Assembly: GCA_965276005.1 (NCBI GenBank) | Contig: OZ254962.1 | Coordinates: 1,736,001 to 1,800,000 of the forward strand | Direction: 5' to 3' | DNA: 64,000 nt | Origin: G965232465 sp965276005 | GTDB lineage: Bacteria > Pseudomonadota > Alphaproteobacteria > JAQWUY01 | In this document: positions 26,685 through 36,218 of the stretch, one piece after another | Layout: each line of letters starts with the position of its first letter | Numbering within the stretch: the first letter of the stretch is position 1 | The notes under the pieces: generated by a model | The model's database searches: none | Told to the model about the DNA's origin: nothing | What the model saw: the letters and a program-made list of their open reading frames with translations, nothing else | Translations under genes and position numbers: made by a program

Positions 26685-27998
26685 ATGAAAAAACTCTTAT
26701 TATCGTGCATTGTGGGTGTCGCTGTGCTGGCAACTTCGGCTGTGGCGAATCCATATGCAAAGTACAAGGGGACAACGCTGGTTATCAGCTGGCCGTCACT
26801 AGGCGGTTTTAAGGCGGCGGAACCAATTTTAAAACAGTTTACTAAAGAAACCGGTATCAAAGTAGAAGTCGATGCCCTGCCGTATTTGAAGTTACGGGAT
26901 CGGCAATTGGTGGAAATGTCCAAATCCAGAGGGGAATATGACATTGTATCTTGGGTTGTGATGTGGAAAGGGGAATATGTAAACAAAGGCTTATTGACGC
27001 CGCTATCACAAATGTACACAAATGCCAGCCTGATCGATCCAGACTATGATTTTGACGACCTGCCGAAAAAATTGGTGGAAAACGGCAGTATTGTAGGCGG
27101 TGAAAAAGGATACCTACCGGGGATAACCGGCGGATTATACGGCATTCCTTTCGAAGCCGAAACTTCTATTCTAGCCTACCGCAAAGATATTTTTGAAAAG
27201 TACGGTATTGCCGTGCCAAAAACATATGACGACATGCGGGCGGTGATGAACAAACTGTACAGCTTAGGCATTCCCGCATTGACCTCCCGTGGCAAAACCG
27301 GACACCAAGTAACAGCGGCGTATCTGTTACATTTGGCACCAATGGGTGGGCGTATATTCGATGACAACTGGAATCCTATAGTGAATTCCAAAGAGTCTGT
27401 GGCAGCTGCAGAATTTATGCGTCTGGTGGCAAAAACAGGTCCCAGAGGTATCGCCACATTCGGATTTGGCGAAGCAACAGCGGCGTTCCTACAAGGGGAT
27501 GCAGCAATGTACTTAGACAGTTTTAAAGTCGGTCCCCGCATTCGGGATCCAAAAATTTCAAAAGTTATCGGCAAAGTCGGATATGCCCTGCACCCAACCG
27601 ATGTGCGTTGCGGATCGGAGACCGGCGGTTTTGCGTTGGGTATTCCAGCGAACTCCCAAAACAAAGAGGCAGCATTCTTGTTGATTCAGTACCTGAGCAA
27701 CAAGGAAAACGACTTGAAACGGGTGGAATATGGCGGCATGCCAACCCGTCTGTCGACATTTAAGGCACTGTCTTATAAGTATGCGGATTATCCGGTGATT
27801 ATGCGGCAAATGCCCTGTGCGGATCCAGATTGGCGACCACTGATTCCTGAGTGGAACGAAATTAACATCGATGCACTGGGACAAGCGTTGACGAAAGTCA
27901 TTACAACCGATGACCCGATTCAGCCGATTATGGACGAAGCCAACGAGAAAATCCGTAGAATTATGGAAAGGGAAGGCTACTATGTGTGGAGAAAGTAA
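26685..27998 (+). CDS. ABC importer periplasmic substrate-binding protein (family 1)
   Basis: 437 aa. A signal peptide (MKKLLLSCIVGVAVLATSAV, cleaved near ANP) precedes a family 1 solute-binding fold: ILKQFTKETGIKVEVDALPY, YDIVSWVVMWKGEYV, then VPKTYDDMRAVMNKLYSLGI and FLQGDAAMYLDSFKVG. The family binds sugars and related polar compounds. AGGGGAG precedes the start. A strong hairpin follows the gene, which fits the usual higher expression of binding proteins. The ligand is unknown. Confidence 0.92.
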   Translation: MKKLLLSCIVGVAVLATSAVANPYAKYKGTTLVISWPSLGGFKAAEPILKQFTKETGIKVEVDALPYLKLRDRQLVEMSKSRGEYDIVSWVVMWKGEYVNKGLLTPLSQMYTNASLIDPDYDFDDLPKKLVENGSIVGGEKGYLPGITGGLYGIPFEAETSILAYRKDIFEKYGIAVPKTYDDMRAVMNKLYSLGIPALTSRGKTGHQVTAAYLLHLAPMGGRIFDDNWNPIVNSKESVAAAEFMRLVAKTGPRGIATFGFGEATAAFLQGDAAMYLDSFKVGPRIRDPKISKVIGKVGYALHPTDVRCGSETGGFALGIPANSQNKEAAFLLIQYLSNKENDLKRVEYGGMPTRLSTFKALSYKYADYPVIMRQMPCADPDWRPLIPEWNEINIDALGQALTKVITTDDPIQPIMDEANEKIRRIMEREGYYVWRK

Positions 27999-28016
27999 TT
28001 TATAACAAGCGGTGCG

Positions 28017-28042
28017 GGCAAGGGGGGTATATCCCCCCTGCC
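28017..28042 (+). promoter_or_regulatory. Intra-operon hairpin after the binding-protein gene
   Basis: GGCA-A-GGGGGG and CCCCCC-TGCC pair with a five-base TATAT loop and one bulged A, a very stable GC stem without a following T-run. It lies between the binding-protein and first permease genes. Such hairpins protect the upstream mRNA end or damp transcription into the permeases. Confidence 0.6.
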
Positions 28043-28071
28043 TAGTCGTATTAAAGTGAAAGTTATGTAAC

Positions 28072-28989
28072 ATGATTGCAAAAATAAAAGATAGACTATC
28101 TGCCTTGTCGAATACGCAAGCCCATATGCCCTATCTTTTTATCTTGCCTGCATTGTTTATGATGGTTGCCGGATTGGTCTATCCGGTACTAGATTCGTTT
28201 TATCTGAGCCTGTTCGATTGGAAAGTGGGTATGGATTGGCGGGACGCAGAATTTGTCGGCTTTACCAACTTTATACATATGATACAAGATAAGGGTATGT
28301 GGGAATCGGTGAGTGTTACCTTGCGATTTGCCTTGTTTACCATTGTTATTGAGATGGTGTTGGGGGTGTCGCTGGCGTTAATGCTGGAACGCCCGTTGTT
28401 TGGGGCGTCTGTGTTTCGCACAGTGTTTATTTTGCCTTTGATGATGTCGCCTGTGGTTGTGGGGCTTATTTGGCGGTATTTGTTCGATGCTCGAGTGGGG
28501 TGGATTAACCACTATTTGGGCAAAATAGGCATCGAGCCGATTTTATGGCTGGGCGATCCCCAATGGGCGTTTGCGGCAATTGTGATTACGGATATTTGGC
28601 AATGGACACCGTTTATTTTTATTATTGTTATCGCTGGCTTGCAAGCCTTGCCCAGCGAAGTCATCGAGGCAAGTGATATTGACGGCACCAATTGGTGGCA
28701 ACGGATTTTTTATGTCAAATTGCCGATGATTAAATCGATTTTAATTATCGCTTTGCTGATGCGTTTAATCGATGTGTTTAAGGGATTGGAAGTGATGTAC
28801 ATTTTAACCGGCGGCGGACCGGGACGGGCAACCGAAGTGCTGTCATTACACATTTATAACCGGGCATTTGAAACTCAGCAATTGGGATTTGCGTCTGCGG
28901 TTGCCGTGTTGCTTATCCTTATCGTATTTGCCCTTAGTGTGCTTATTTTAAAACTTAATAACCCCATGCGGGCGGGATCGGATATATAG
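28072..28989 (+). CDS. ABC importer permease (MalF/UgpA type)
   Basis: 305 aa with six membrane segments. The EAA loop is seen as ALPSEVIEASDIDGTNWWQR followed by IFYVKLPMIKSIL. Terminal region GGPGRATEVLSLHIYNRAF is typical of MalF partners. It forms the channel with the next gene product, 3 bp downstream. Confidence 0.92.
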   Translation: MIAKIKDRLSALSNTQAHMPYLFILPALFMMVAGLVYPVLDSFYLSLFDWKVGMDWRDAEFVGFTNFIHMIQDKGMWESVSVTLRFALFTIVIEMVLGVSLALMLERPLFGASVFRTVFILPLMMSPVVVGLIWRYLFDARVGWINHYLGKIGIEPILWLGDPQWAFAAIVITDIWQWTPFIFIIVIAGLQALPSEVIEASDIDGTNWWQRIFYVKLPMIKSILIIALLMRLIDVFKGLEVMYILTGGGPGRATEVLSLHIYNRAFETQQLGFASAVAVLLILIVFALSVLILKLNNPMRAGSDI

Positions 28990-28992
28990 GCT

Positions 28993-29829
28993 ATGGTGCA
29001 AAAAGTATACACATACCGGGCACATATATTGCACTATGCGGTGTTAATACTGCTAGCGTTTATTTCCCTCGCCCCTATTTGGGTGATGGTTGCTACTTCG
29101 TTTAAACAAGAGGTGGTTATCCAATCAGAAGGTCCGTTGTGGCTGTTGTTTACGCCGACTCTGGAAAATTATGGCTATGTGATGTACGACAATAACTTTT
29201 TCAGATACCTAAAAAATTCTTTGATAGTCGGCTTATCGGCAACGGTAATAACCCTGTTTTTTGGCAGCTTGTGTGCGTACGCTTTGGCACGGTTTGATTT
29301 TAAAGGGCGGGCGGTTGTAGCCAACGCCACTTTGCTTGTCCGTATGGTACCGCCAGCGGTATTGGCAGTACCGGCGTTTTCATTGGTGATGATATTCAGT
29401 CTCGATGCGGATTTAATGATTTTGACATTCTTTTATACAGCGTTAAACTTACCGTTTTGCATCTGGTTGTTATATGGGTTTTACAAACAAATTCCTGAAG
29501 AACTAGAAGAGGCGGCGATTGTCGATGGGGCAACCCCGCTACAAGTGTTTTTTAAAATTATGCTGCCACTTATGAAATCCGGCTATGCGGTGTCGGCAAT
29601 TTTTGTGTTTCGCATTGCGTGGAACGAATTTATTTTGGCACTGTTATTAACGGGGCGAACCACCCGTACTTTACCGGTAACAACGGGCAACTATATCACC
29701 GATATGGGGGTCGAGTGGGGCAATGTGATGGCATTGGGGACTTTGATTGTTATTCCACCGTTATTGTTTACATTCTTTGCCGCTAAACAAATTATTGCCG
29801 GCATGACCGCAGGGGCAGTAAAGGGATAA
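28993..29829 (+). CDS. ABC importer permease (MalG/UgpE type)
   Basis: 278 aa with six membrane segments. The EAA loop reads IPEELEEAAIVDGATPLQVF. The C-terminus KQIIAGMTAGAVKG is the standard MalG-type end. It completes the importer with the ATPase at 25483, binding protein at 26685 and permease at 28072. Confidence 0.92.
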   Translation: MVQKVYTYRAHILHYAVLILLAFISLAPIWVMVATSFKQEVVIQSEGPLWLLFTPTLENYGYVMYDNNFFRYLKNSLIVGLSATVITLFFGSLCAYALARFDFKGRAVVANATLLVRMVPPAVLAVPAFSLVMIFSLDADLMILTFFYTALNLPFCIWLLYGFYKQIPEELEEAAIVDGATPLQVFFKIMLPLMKSGYAVSAIFVFRIAWNEFILALLLTGRTTRTLPVTTGNYITDMGVEWGNVMALGTLIVIPPLLFTFFAAKQIIAGMTAGAVKG

Positions 29830-29835
29830 ACCACC

Positions 29836-31326
29836 ATGTCTGAGACACAACCAAATATTATTTTAATCGAAGCGGATCAATTGTCCGCTTTTGTGCTGTC
29901 CACATACAATGCCAAAGGGCAGGCGATAACCCCAAACTTGGACGCTTTTGCCAAACAGGGGGTGGTGTTTGAAAATGCCTATTGCTCCTCTCCGTTGTGT
30001 GCTCCGTCACGGGCGGCAATGTTCAGCGGATCCCGTCCGTCCGAAAACAAAGTATTCGGCAATGGGTCTATTTTCAGAAGCGATATTCCTACGATGATGC
30101 ACTTTATGAAATCGGCGGGATACCGCACGGTGGTATCGGGAAAATGCCACTTTATCGGTGCCGATCAGCTGCACGGGTTTGACCGCCGCTTGACTACGGA
30201 TATGTACCCATCGAATATGATGTGGGCAAGCGATTGGGAGCCACCCGTTGCCCATGCCGAAGGGACTTCGGTACAAAAATTACAAGTATCGGGACTGTGC
30301 AGAACCAACAATCAAATTTTATACGATACGGAAGTTACCTTTCGAGCCATAGAATATTTGCGTTACGAAGTGCTGGAGCCAAAACCCAGTCCATTTTTCC
30401 TACACATTTCGTACACACAACCGCATGAAGCGTATCAGTCCGTACCCAAGTACATGGATATATATAACGACATAGACATCGCCATGCCCGAAGTGACCGC
30501 AGAAGACCCGCACCCCGTATCACAATGGTTAAAAGTGCATCACGGTATCGACCAATTTCCCCCATCGGTGGATACTATTCGGCAATCCCGGCGGGCGTAT
30601 TATGCTATGGTGACACACTTAGACGCATTTTTGGGCGAAATTATTAGTGAACTGCACCACTTGGGACTGTATGAGGATACGATTATTGCCTTTATTAGCG
30701 ATCACGGCGATATGTTGGGCGAACGGCAAATGTGGTTTAAACGCACTTTTTATGAACCCTCAGTCAAGGTGCCGATGATATTCCACAACCCGAGTCGTTT
30801 TGCTGCCGCTCGAATATCGCAAAATGTGTCCCTTGCTGATATATGTCCCACGCTTGCGGAAATTGCTGGGGTAAAACACCTGTCAGACACATTTGGCAGC
30901 ACACACAGTGCCAGCTTTGTAAACCTGTTACACGGTACCGCTAACGGGTGGAAAGACACAGCGATTATGGAATATTTCGGCGGCGGCGTAAAACAACCGT
31001 GGTTTGCCCTGCGACAAGGGGACTTTAAATATGTATATTGTCGTGGCACCGCCCCGTTGCTGTACAACATTAAAAACGACCCACAAGAAACACATAACCT
31101 AATACATACCTCTGAGTATGCCAACACAATACAGCAAATGCACGACACACTATTTGCCGGCATCGACATAGAACAGCTTAATACAGACATCAGGAAAAGC
31201 AAAAAAACCCGTACATTTATCCACCAAGCCCTAAATAACAGTGAAGGATATGTATGGGATTACACCCCTGACTTTGACGGCACAAACCGCTATGTCAGGG
31301 GGGTAAACAAACCGTCCACAGCATAA
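29836..31326 (+). CDS. Sulfatase, choline-sulfatase-like
   Basis: 496 aa, alkaline-phosphatase superfamily. The formylglycine motif is CAPSR in AYCSSPLCAPSRAAMFSG, a true sulfatase signature with Cys to be oxidised. The stretch VVSGKCHFIGADQLHGFDRR with LTTDMYP is close to choline sulfatase (BetC), and IAFISDHGDMLGERQMWFKR supplies metal ligands. It hydrolyses a sulfate ester. It is 6 bp after the permease, so the importer probably brings in a sulfated compound. No signal peptide is present, so it acts in the cytosol after uptake. No formylglycine-generating enzyme lies in the window. Confidence 0.87.
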   Translation: MSETQPNIILIEADQLSAFVLSTYNAKGQAITPNLDAFAKQGVVFENAYCSSPLCAPSRAAMFSGSRPSENKVFGNGSIFRSDIPTMMHFMKSAGYRTVVSGKCHFIGADQLHGFDRRLTTDMYPSNMMWASDWEPPVAHAEGTSVQKLQVSGLCRTNNQILYDTEVTFRAIEYLRYEVLEPKPSPFFLHISYTQPHEAYQSVPKYMDIYNDIDIAMPEVTAEDPHPVSQWLKVHHGIDQFPPSVDTIRQSRRAYYAMVTHLDAFLGEIISELHHLGLYEDTIIAFISDHGDMLGERQMWFKRTFYEPSVKVPMIFHNPSRFAAARISQNVSLADICPTLAEIAGVKHLSDTFGSTHSASFVNLLHGTANGWKDTAIMEYFGGGVKQPWFALRQGDFKYVYCRGTAPLLYNIKNDPQETHNLIHTSEYANTIQQMHDTLFAGIDIEQLNTDIRKSKKTRTFIHQALNNSEGYVWDYTPDFDGTNRYVRGVNKPSTA

Positions 31327-31446
31327 GCCAAAAGAACCCGTTGTTTTGTGAGATGTTCAATATAATGTTGTCGACAAAATATTTGTATTATAATACGACA
31401 CCTGCCGTGATAGGGTGTAGCCTACAAATACAACAGAGAGTACAGT

Positions 31447-31506
31447 ATGACAAAAACTATTTTTATCACAGGTGCCTGTAATACTTTGGTTGATAATAGA
31501 TCGTAA
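31447..31506 (+). pseudogene. Truncated start of a short-chain dehydrogenase
   Basis: ATG 31447 begins MTKTIFITGACNTLVDNRS and stops. The first ten residues are the opening beta strand and TGA motif of an SDR, but the rest of the gene is absent. A GAGAG ribosome-like site precedes it. The remaining 266 bp between the sulfatase and livH show nothing else. Confidence 0.4.
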
Positions 31507-31592
31507 AGTACGGCGTTGCTCCATTTTTACAGGGCATGTGGATTTTGGTTGCTAATCCCCCTTTGATCTGCCCATACCCCCGCCTGTTTTTA

Positions 31593-32486
31593 TTATATTT
31601 TTTCTGCCTTCAAGGTCGGGGAAGGAATTAAGCCGTTGGGACGGCACAACAATACCAAAATCACCAATGCTAAGGCGATGGGATCTCGAAATTCTTGCAG
31701 GCTATCGGGTAAGTATGCGGCAAGGAATATTTCGAACACTCCCAACGCCATACCGCCGGCAACCGCCCCCCGCAGGCTCCCCAGTCCGCCAAGAATGGTG
31801 GCGATAAAGGCTTTTAATACGGGGATGAACCCCATGTATGGATCCACCGATGCTCGTTGACTGACCCATAAAATCGCCGCAACGCCCGCCAATAAACCGG
31901 ATAAAGCAAATGCAGCGGCAATCACCGTGTTGGCTTTTACCCCCATCAATCGTGTCATATGGAAATCTTCGGCGGCCGCCCGCATGGCAATGCCATTTTT
32001 TTGTTTTGTCATAAACCCATCTAAAAATATCAGCATGACCACGGTTACAACAATGGCTACTACTTTGTTGACACCGATAACAATATCCCCTATATGAAAA
32101 CCAGACGACAGAAATTCTGGTAACAGAACCGCCTGTGAGCGGCTGGAAATAAAGTTGGTAAACAGTACTTGTAAAATCATCGATACGGCAAAACTGGTAA
32201 CAAGCATGGTGGCACCGGAACTGTTGCGTACAGGGCGAAACGCAATCCGTTCCATCAAAACCGCACTTATCACGGACGCCCCAATGGCAAGCATCACTGA
32301 CAACGCAAAGGGCAGCTGCAAAATACCGCATGCCATTAACACATATCCGGCGATAGTCATTAACTCCCCATGGGCAAAGTTAATCAACCCCATGATGGAA
32401 AATACAACCGCAAGCCCCAGTGCCAACAAGGCGTATGTCCCCCCCAAAGAAACCGCATTTACCAATTGTTGTAAGAAAAATTCCAT
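31593..32486 (-). CDS. livH: Branched-chain-type ABC permease (LivH)
   Basis: 297 aa, eight or so membrane segments. Family motifs include NAVSLGGTYALLALGLAVVF, GLINFAHGELMTIAGY and FIATILGGLGSLRGAVAGG. It is one half of the channel of a Liv-type importer. It is the last gene of a six-gene minus-strand operon and 3 bp follow livF. The substrate is probably an amino-acid-like compound processed by the two amidases upstream. Confidence 0.92.
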   Translation of the reverse strand: MEFFLQQLVNAVSLGGTYALLALGLAVVFSIMGLINFAHGELMTIAGYVLMACGILQLPFALSVMLAIGASVISAVLMERIAFRPVRNSSGATMLVTSFAVSMILQVLFTNFISSRSQAVLLPEFLSSGFHIGDIVIGVNKVVAIVVTVVMLIFLDGFMTKQKNGIAMRAAAEDFHMTRLMGVKANTVIAAAFALSGLLAGVAAILWVSQRASVDPYMGFIPVLKAFIATILGGLGSLRGAVAGGMALGVFEIFLAAYLPDSLQEFRDPIALALVILVLLCRPNGLIPSPTLKAEKI

Positions 32487-32489
32487 ATA

Positions 32490-33200
32490 CTATACTCCGA
32501 AATATGTGTTTACAATCATATCAGATTGCTGTAATTCTTGTCCCGTACCCGATGCGATTATTTCCCCATTAGAAAACAGGTATGCCCTGTCCGCTATTGC
32601 CAAAGTTTTTGTGGCATTTTGTTCCACCAAAACCATAGTAACACCTTGATCGCACAAGGTCTGTATTAAATCAAAAATCTGTTGTACAATAAGCGGGGCT
32701 AATCCCAAAGACGGTTCGTCCAGCAATAATACCTTAGGCTGACTCATTAACGCCCGTGCCACTGCCAGCATCTGTTGCTGTCCCCCCGAAAGAGTGCCGG
32801 CGTATTGGTGTTGGCGTTCGTATAAAATGGGAAATAAATTATATACCCGATCAAACGATTGTGCCATAGCGGCGGTGTCCACAATCCCATACGCCCCCAT
32901 CTTGATATTGTCATATACGGTCAGAGTGGCAAAAATCCGCCGCCCTTCTGGGGACAAGGTTATGCCCTTTTTGACCAATTTTTCAGAAGGGAAATGGGTA
33001 ATGTTTTCACCGTCTAACCGCACGGTGCCACTGGTTGTGGGGACAAGCCCCACAATAGCGTTAAGGGTCGACGATTTGCCCGCCCCATTCGCCCCCAGTA
33101 ATCCCACAATTTCGCCTCGATTAACGGTAAAGTCCACGCCTTTTACAGCTTGCACAGTACCGTAATGCACACAAAGCGATTGTACAGTCAAAAGTGCCAT
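32490..33200 (-). CDS. livF: Branched-chain-type ABC ATPase (LivF)
   Basis: 236 aa. Walker A GLLGANGAGKSSTLNAIVGL, signature LSGGQQQMLAVARALMSQPK, Walker B VLLLDEPSLGLAPLIVQ, switch MVLVEQNATK. These are the LivF hallmarks. It pairs with the ATPase half of the LivM-LivG fusion encoded upstream. Confidence 0.94.
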   Translation of the reverse strand: MALLTVQSLCVHYGTVQAVKGVDFTVNRGEIVGLLGANGAGKSSTLNAIVGLVPTTSGTVRLDGENITHFPSEKLVKKGITLSPEGRRIFATLTVYDNIKMGAYGIVDTAAMAQSFDRVYNLFPILYERQHQYAGTLSGGQQQMLAVARALMSQPKVLLLDEPSLGLAPLIVQQIFDLIQTLCDQGVTMVLVEQNATKTLAIADRAYLFSNGEIIASGTGQELQQSDMIVNTYFGV

Positions 33201-33219
33201 ATACCCATGTCCTTTTGCA

Positions 33220-34374
33220 TCACATGCGGGGTGCGGGGATCAATGTGCTGTTAGGTGCCGGTTGCCCCAACAATTCCCGCTTGCCATTTTTCACACGGAT
33301 TAAAGTCACCTGACGAATGGGCAGACCGGTGGTGCCTTTGTAAGTGATCGATCCAGTGGCACCTTGCACATTTTCCAAGTTCGCCAAAGCATCACGGATT
33401 TTTTGGCTGTCGGTGGAACCATTAGCCGCTGTTACAGCACTTGCAATAACCGTAATTAGGTCATAACCGATAGCATTAAACACGGTTTCTGAATCCCGCC
33501 CTGTTTTAGACTTATACAATGTATTAAATTTTTCCAAGTTGCTGCCGGGGGTGGCGTGTCCTGCGGTGGTAAATACCACGCCTTCGCCGGCACTGCCCAA
33601 TGAGAATGTGGTCGGGCTGTCGATACCGTCAGATCCGATAACCTGTGCAGTAACGCCAGATGCTCGTAACGCTTTGATGAACGATGGAAAATCTGGTTCA
33701 TATGCAGAAGTCATAATCACATCCGGTTGGGGGTTCAAGCGTTTGATTTTAGCCACAATGGCAGAGAAATCTTGTTGCCCAATGCTGTAAGTGGCTTCGC
33801 CCAATACTTTACCGCCCAACTTGTTCATAACATCGGCAAAGTATAATGGCATGGAAGTGTATTGGCTGTCCGGGGAATACAGGATATACGCATTTTTCAT
33901 GCCCCTGTTATATGCCCATTCTGCGGATACAGTCGCCTGTACATTATCGCCGGGGAAGTTGGCAAACACATACGCACCACCGATTAAAGGCAATGTGGGC
34001 GAAGACGCACATGTGGAAATAGCGGGGATTTTGGCAGACGATACAATACCTGCAGCCGCAAGCCCCGGATCCGCATCACAGGGCAGAACGATTACGGATA
34101 CATTTTCGTCCACCAATTCTTGTACAGCGATGGAAGTTTGTGCCACATCGGATCGCACATCCTTTTCCAACAGTTCAATCTTAATTTTGCCCATAATACC
34201 GCCGTTCGCATTGATTTCATCAACAGCGATTCTCAGCCCCTCGATAACCGGCACATCATAGGGGGCAAGCCCCCCCGTTTGGGCGGTTGCCACACCGATT
34301 TTTAGTGTTGCTGACAATGCCGGCGATGCCAACATTGCACAAGATAAAGCAATTGCTGATAGTTTTTTATACAT
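33220..34374 (-). CDS. Liv-type periplasmic binding protein
   Basis: 384 aa. A signal peptide (MYKKLSAIALSCAMLASPAL, cut after LSA) precedes a Leu/Ile/Val-binding fold: IGVATAQTGGLAPYDVPVIE, GLRIAVDEINANGGIMGKIK, then VSVIVLPCDADPGLAAAGIV and AYILYSPDSQYTSM. AAGGAG lies before the start. It captures the substrate for LivH-LivM/G-LivF. It lies between the fusion gene and livF, unlike the common J-H-M-G-F order. Confidence 0.92.
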   Translation of the reverse strand: MYKKLSAIALSCAMLASPALSATLKIGVATAQTGGLAPYDVPVIEGLRIAVDEINANGGIMGKIKIELLEKDVRSDVAQTSIAVQELVDENVSVIVLPCDADPGLAAAGIVSSAKIPAISTCASSPTLPLIGGAYVFANFPGDNVQATVSAEWAYNRGMKNAYILYSPDSQYTSMPLYFADVMNKLGGKVLGEATYSIGQQDFSAIVAKIKRLNPQPDVIMTSAYEPDFPSFIKALRASGVTAQVIGSDGIDSPTTFSLGSAGEGVVFTTAGHATPGSNLEKFNTLYKSKTGRDSETVFNAIGYDLITVIASAVTAANGSTDSQKIRDALANLENVQGATGSITYKGTTGLPIRQVTLIRVKNGKRELLGQPAPNSTLIPAPRM

Positions 34375-34405
34375 GGTTTTTTCTCCTTAAAAGTTTACAA
34401 AATTG

Positions 34406-36196
34406 TTAAGTGCCTATATATGCCTCTATGACCTTAGGGTTGTGTTGTATGTATTCTGGGGTACCTTCGGCAATCAGTTTGCCCTCGTTTAACACCACAA
34501 TACGATCACATAACGCATTGATAAATTTTAAATCGTGGTCGACCAAAAGGATACCAATGTTATATTGTTGGGCGATTTGCCGAAGAATTTCCATTAACTG
34601 GTCTGTTTCTTTGCGATTCATACCTGCGGCGGGTTCGTCCAGAAACAGCAATGCAGGTTTTAATGCCAACGCCCGGGCAATTTCCACCCGCCGTTGATCG
34701 CCATAAGATAAAGTACCGGCGTCAACCCCCGCTTTGGGCAACAGATTCATCCGCCCCAACACATCGGTGCATACAGCGTGTACATGTTTTTTGTCATGAA
34801 CGCTTAGTGCGGATACCAACACATTTTGATATACGCTTAAATGCACAAATAACCGTATATTTTGGAATGTGCGGGCAATCCCCTGTGCAGGAAAACGGTG
34901 TATGGGCATGCCCGTCAAGTCTTGTTGCGTATTCTTTATGCGTCCTGCTGTTGGTGCCAGCACCCCCGATAATACATTCAGAAGTGTCGTCTTTCCCGAT
35001 CCGTTCGGTCCAATCAGCCCCAGTATTTCACCGGTTTTTACGGTGATGGATACGCTATCGAGAGCGGTTAAGCCAGAAAACTTTTTGGTGATAGACTCAG
35101 CACGCAAATCACAGTTGGGATTGCCCCATTGTTGCACGGGTGCCTGTTGTGTTTTTTGCACCGAATCCAAACCCGTCCCCAATACGCCACATATTTTTTC
35201 TTCCCATTCTTGAAACCCTGTGATGCCGTTGGGGCGTTTAAACATCACCCACAAAATCAACAGGCTGATACCAATATTTGTCGCTCCAAAAATTAACGGC
35301 ATGTCGACACCAAGTATGGTCACTCCGCCCTCCAGCTTTCGCAGTATTTCCGATACAAGCGTAATCACCACCGCCCCAGTGATAGCACCGCTGACCGTAC
35401 TCATACCACCGACAATCAGCATCGATAACAACAAGAAAGTATCGATAAAATAGAACTTTTTGGCACTAAATGCACCCAAAAAGTGGGCTAATAATCCGCC
35501 CGCTAATGCCATAATCCCTGCACTTATCACCCATGCGATAAATCGTTCACGGCGGATATTGACTCCCGATACTTGACCGGCAATAGGGTTTTCCCGCCCC
35601 GCCCGTAACCGCAATCCAGAAATGCTGTCCCGATACAGGCGGGCAACCAGTAAGGCGATAACACAGGATATGGCAATAACCCATAAACTGGCATCTCTTG
35701 GTACGCCAAAGAACGATTGGGCACCTCGTGTTACATCTTTCCAGCCGATGATAACACCGTGCACAACAATCAACAATCCGACTGTGGCAATGGTTGCCGC
35801 TGATCCTTCGAGTCTGTTAAACGCCATGCCGATAACAACGGATATTGCCATAGTAAATATAACGGCCATCGATAACGCTATCGGTAAATCGACCTGCATC
35901 TGCTTTAACCACAGGGGCAGTTGCGACAAGGTGGCGGACTTGATGGCGGGCGGCATGGTCAACAGCGACGATGCGTACGCCCCAATACCCATAAACGACA
36001 CATGCCCAAAGCTTAAAATACCGCTGTTACCGCTGTATACGCCTATGCCAACAACGGCAATTAAGGATATGAAAAACACACTGGCAATCCGTGCACTGGC
36101 ACTGCCGTCCCACAGGGCTAATGCCGATAACACGGACACCATGAACACGATACCCAGTATCGCCATTGCCATATGTTGTCGTGTTGCCATAATCAT
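34406..36196 (-). CDS. LivM permease fused to LivG ATPase
   Basis: 596 aa. Residues 1 to about 330 are a LivM permease (GNSGILSFGHVSFMGIGAYA, GGMSTVSGAITGAVVITLVS). From about 365 it is a LivG ATPase: GLIGPNGSGKTTLLNVLSGV, LSYGDQRRVEIARALA, LLFLDEPAAGMNRKE, LLVDHDLKFI. The two are joined by a hydrophilic linker without a stop. Fusions of this kind occur in other proteobacteria and keep channel and motor in one chain. Start at 36196 or the second ATG at 36190. Confidence 0.93.
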   Translation of the reverse strand: MIMATRQHMAMAILGIVFMVSVLSALALWDGSASARIASVFFISLIAVVGIGVYSGNSGILSFGHVSFMGIGAYASSLLTMPPAIKSATLSQLPLWLKQMQVDLPIALSMAVIFTMAISVVIGMAFNRLEGSAATIATVGLLIVVHGVIIGWKDVTRGAQSFFGVPRDASLWVIAISCVIALLVARLYRDSISGLRLRAGRENPIAGQVSGVNIRRERFIAWVISAGIMALAGGLLAHFLGAFSAKKFYFIDTFLLLSMLIVGGMSTVSGAITGAVVITLVSEILRKLEGGVTILGVDMPLIFGATNIGISLLILWVMFKRPNGITGFQEWEEKICGVLGTGLDSVQKTQQAPVQQWGNPNCDLRAESITKKFSGLTALDSVSITVKTGEILGLIGPNGSGKTTLLNVLSGVLAPTAGRIKNTQQDLTGMPIHRFPAQGIARTFQNIRLFVHLSVYQNVLVSALSVHDKKHVHAVCTDVLGRMNLLPKAGVDAGTLSYGDQRRVEIARALALKPALLFLDEPAAGMNRKETDQLMEILRQIAQQYNIGILLVDHDLKFINALCDRIVVLNEGKLIAEGTPEYIQHNPKVIEAYIGT

Positions 36197-36218
36197 GTCT
36201 GTATTCCCAAGTTACCTG

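Noticed and set aside
30007..31202. Minus-strand ORFs opposite the sulfatase gene
   Set aside because: The plus-strand frame has clear sulfatase motifs throughout; these are antisense shadows.
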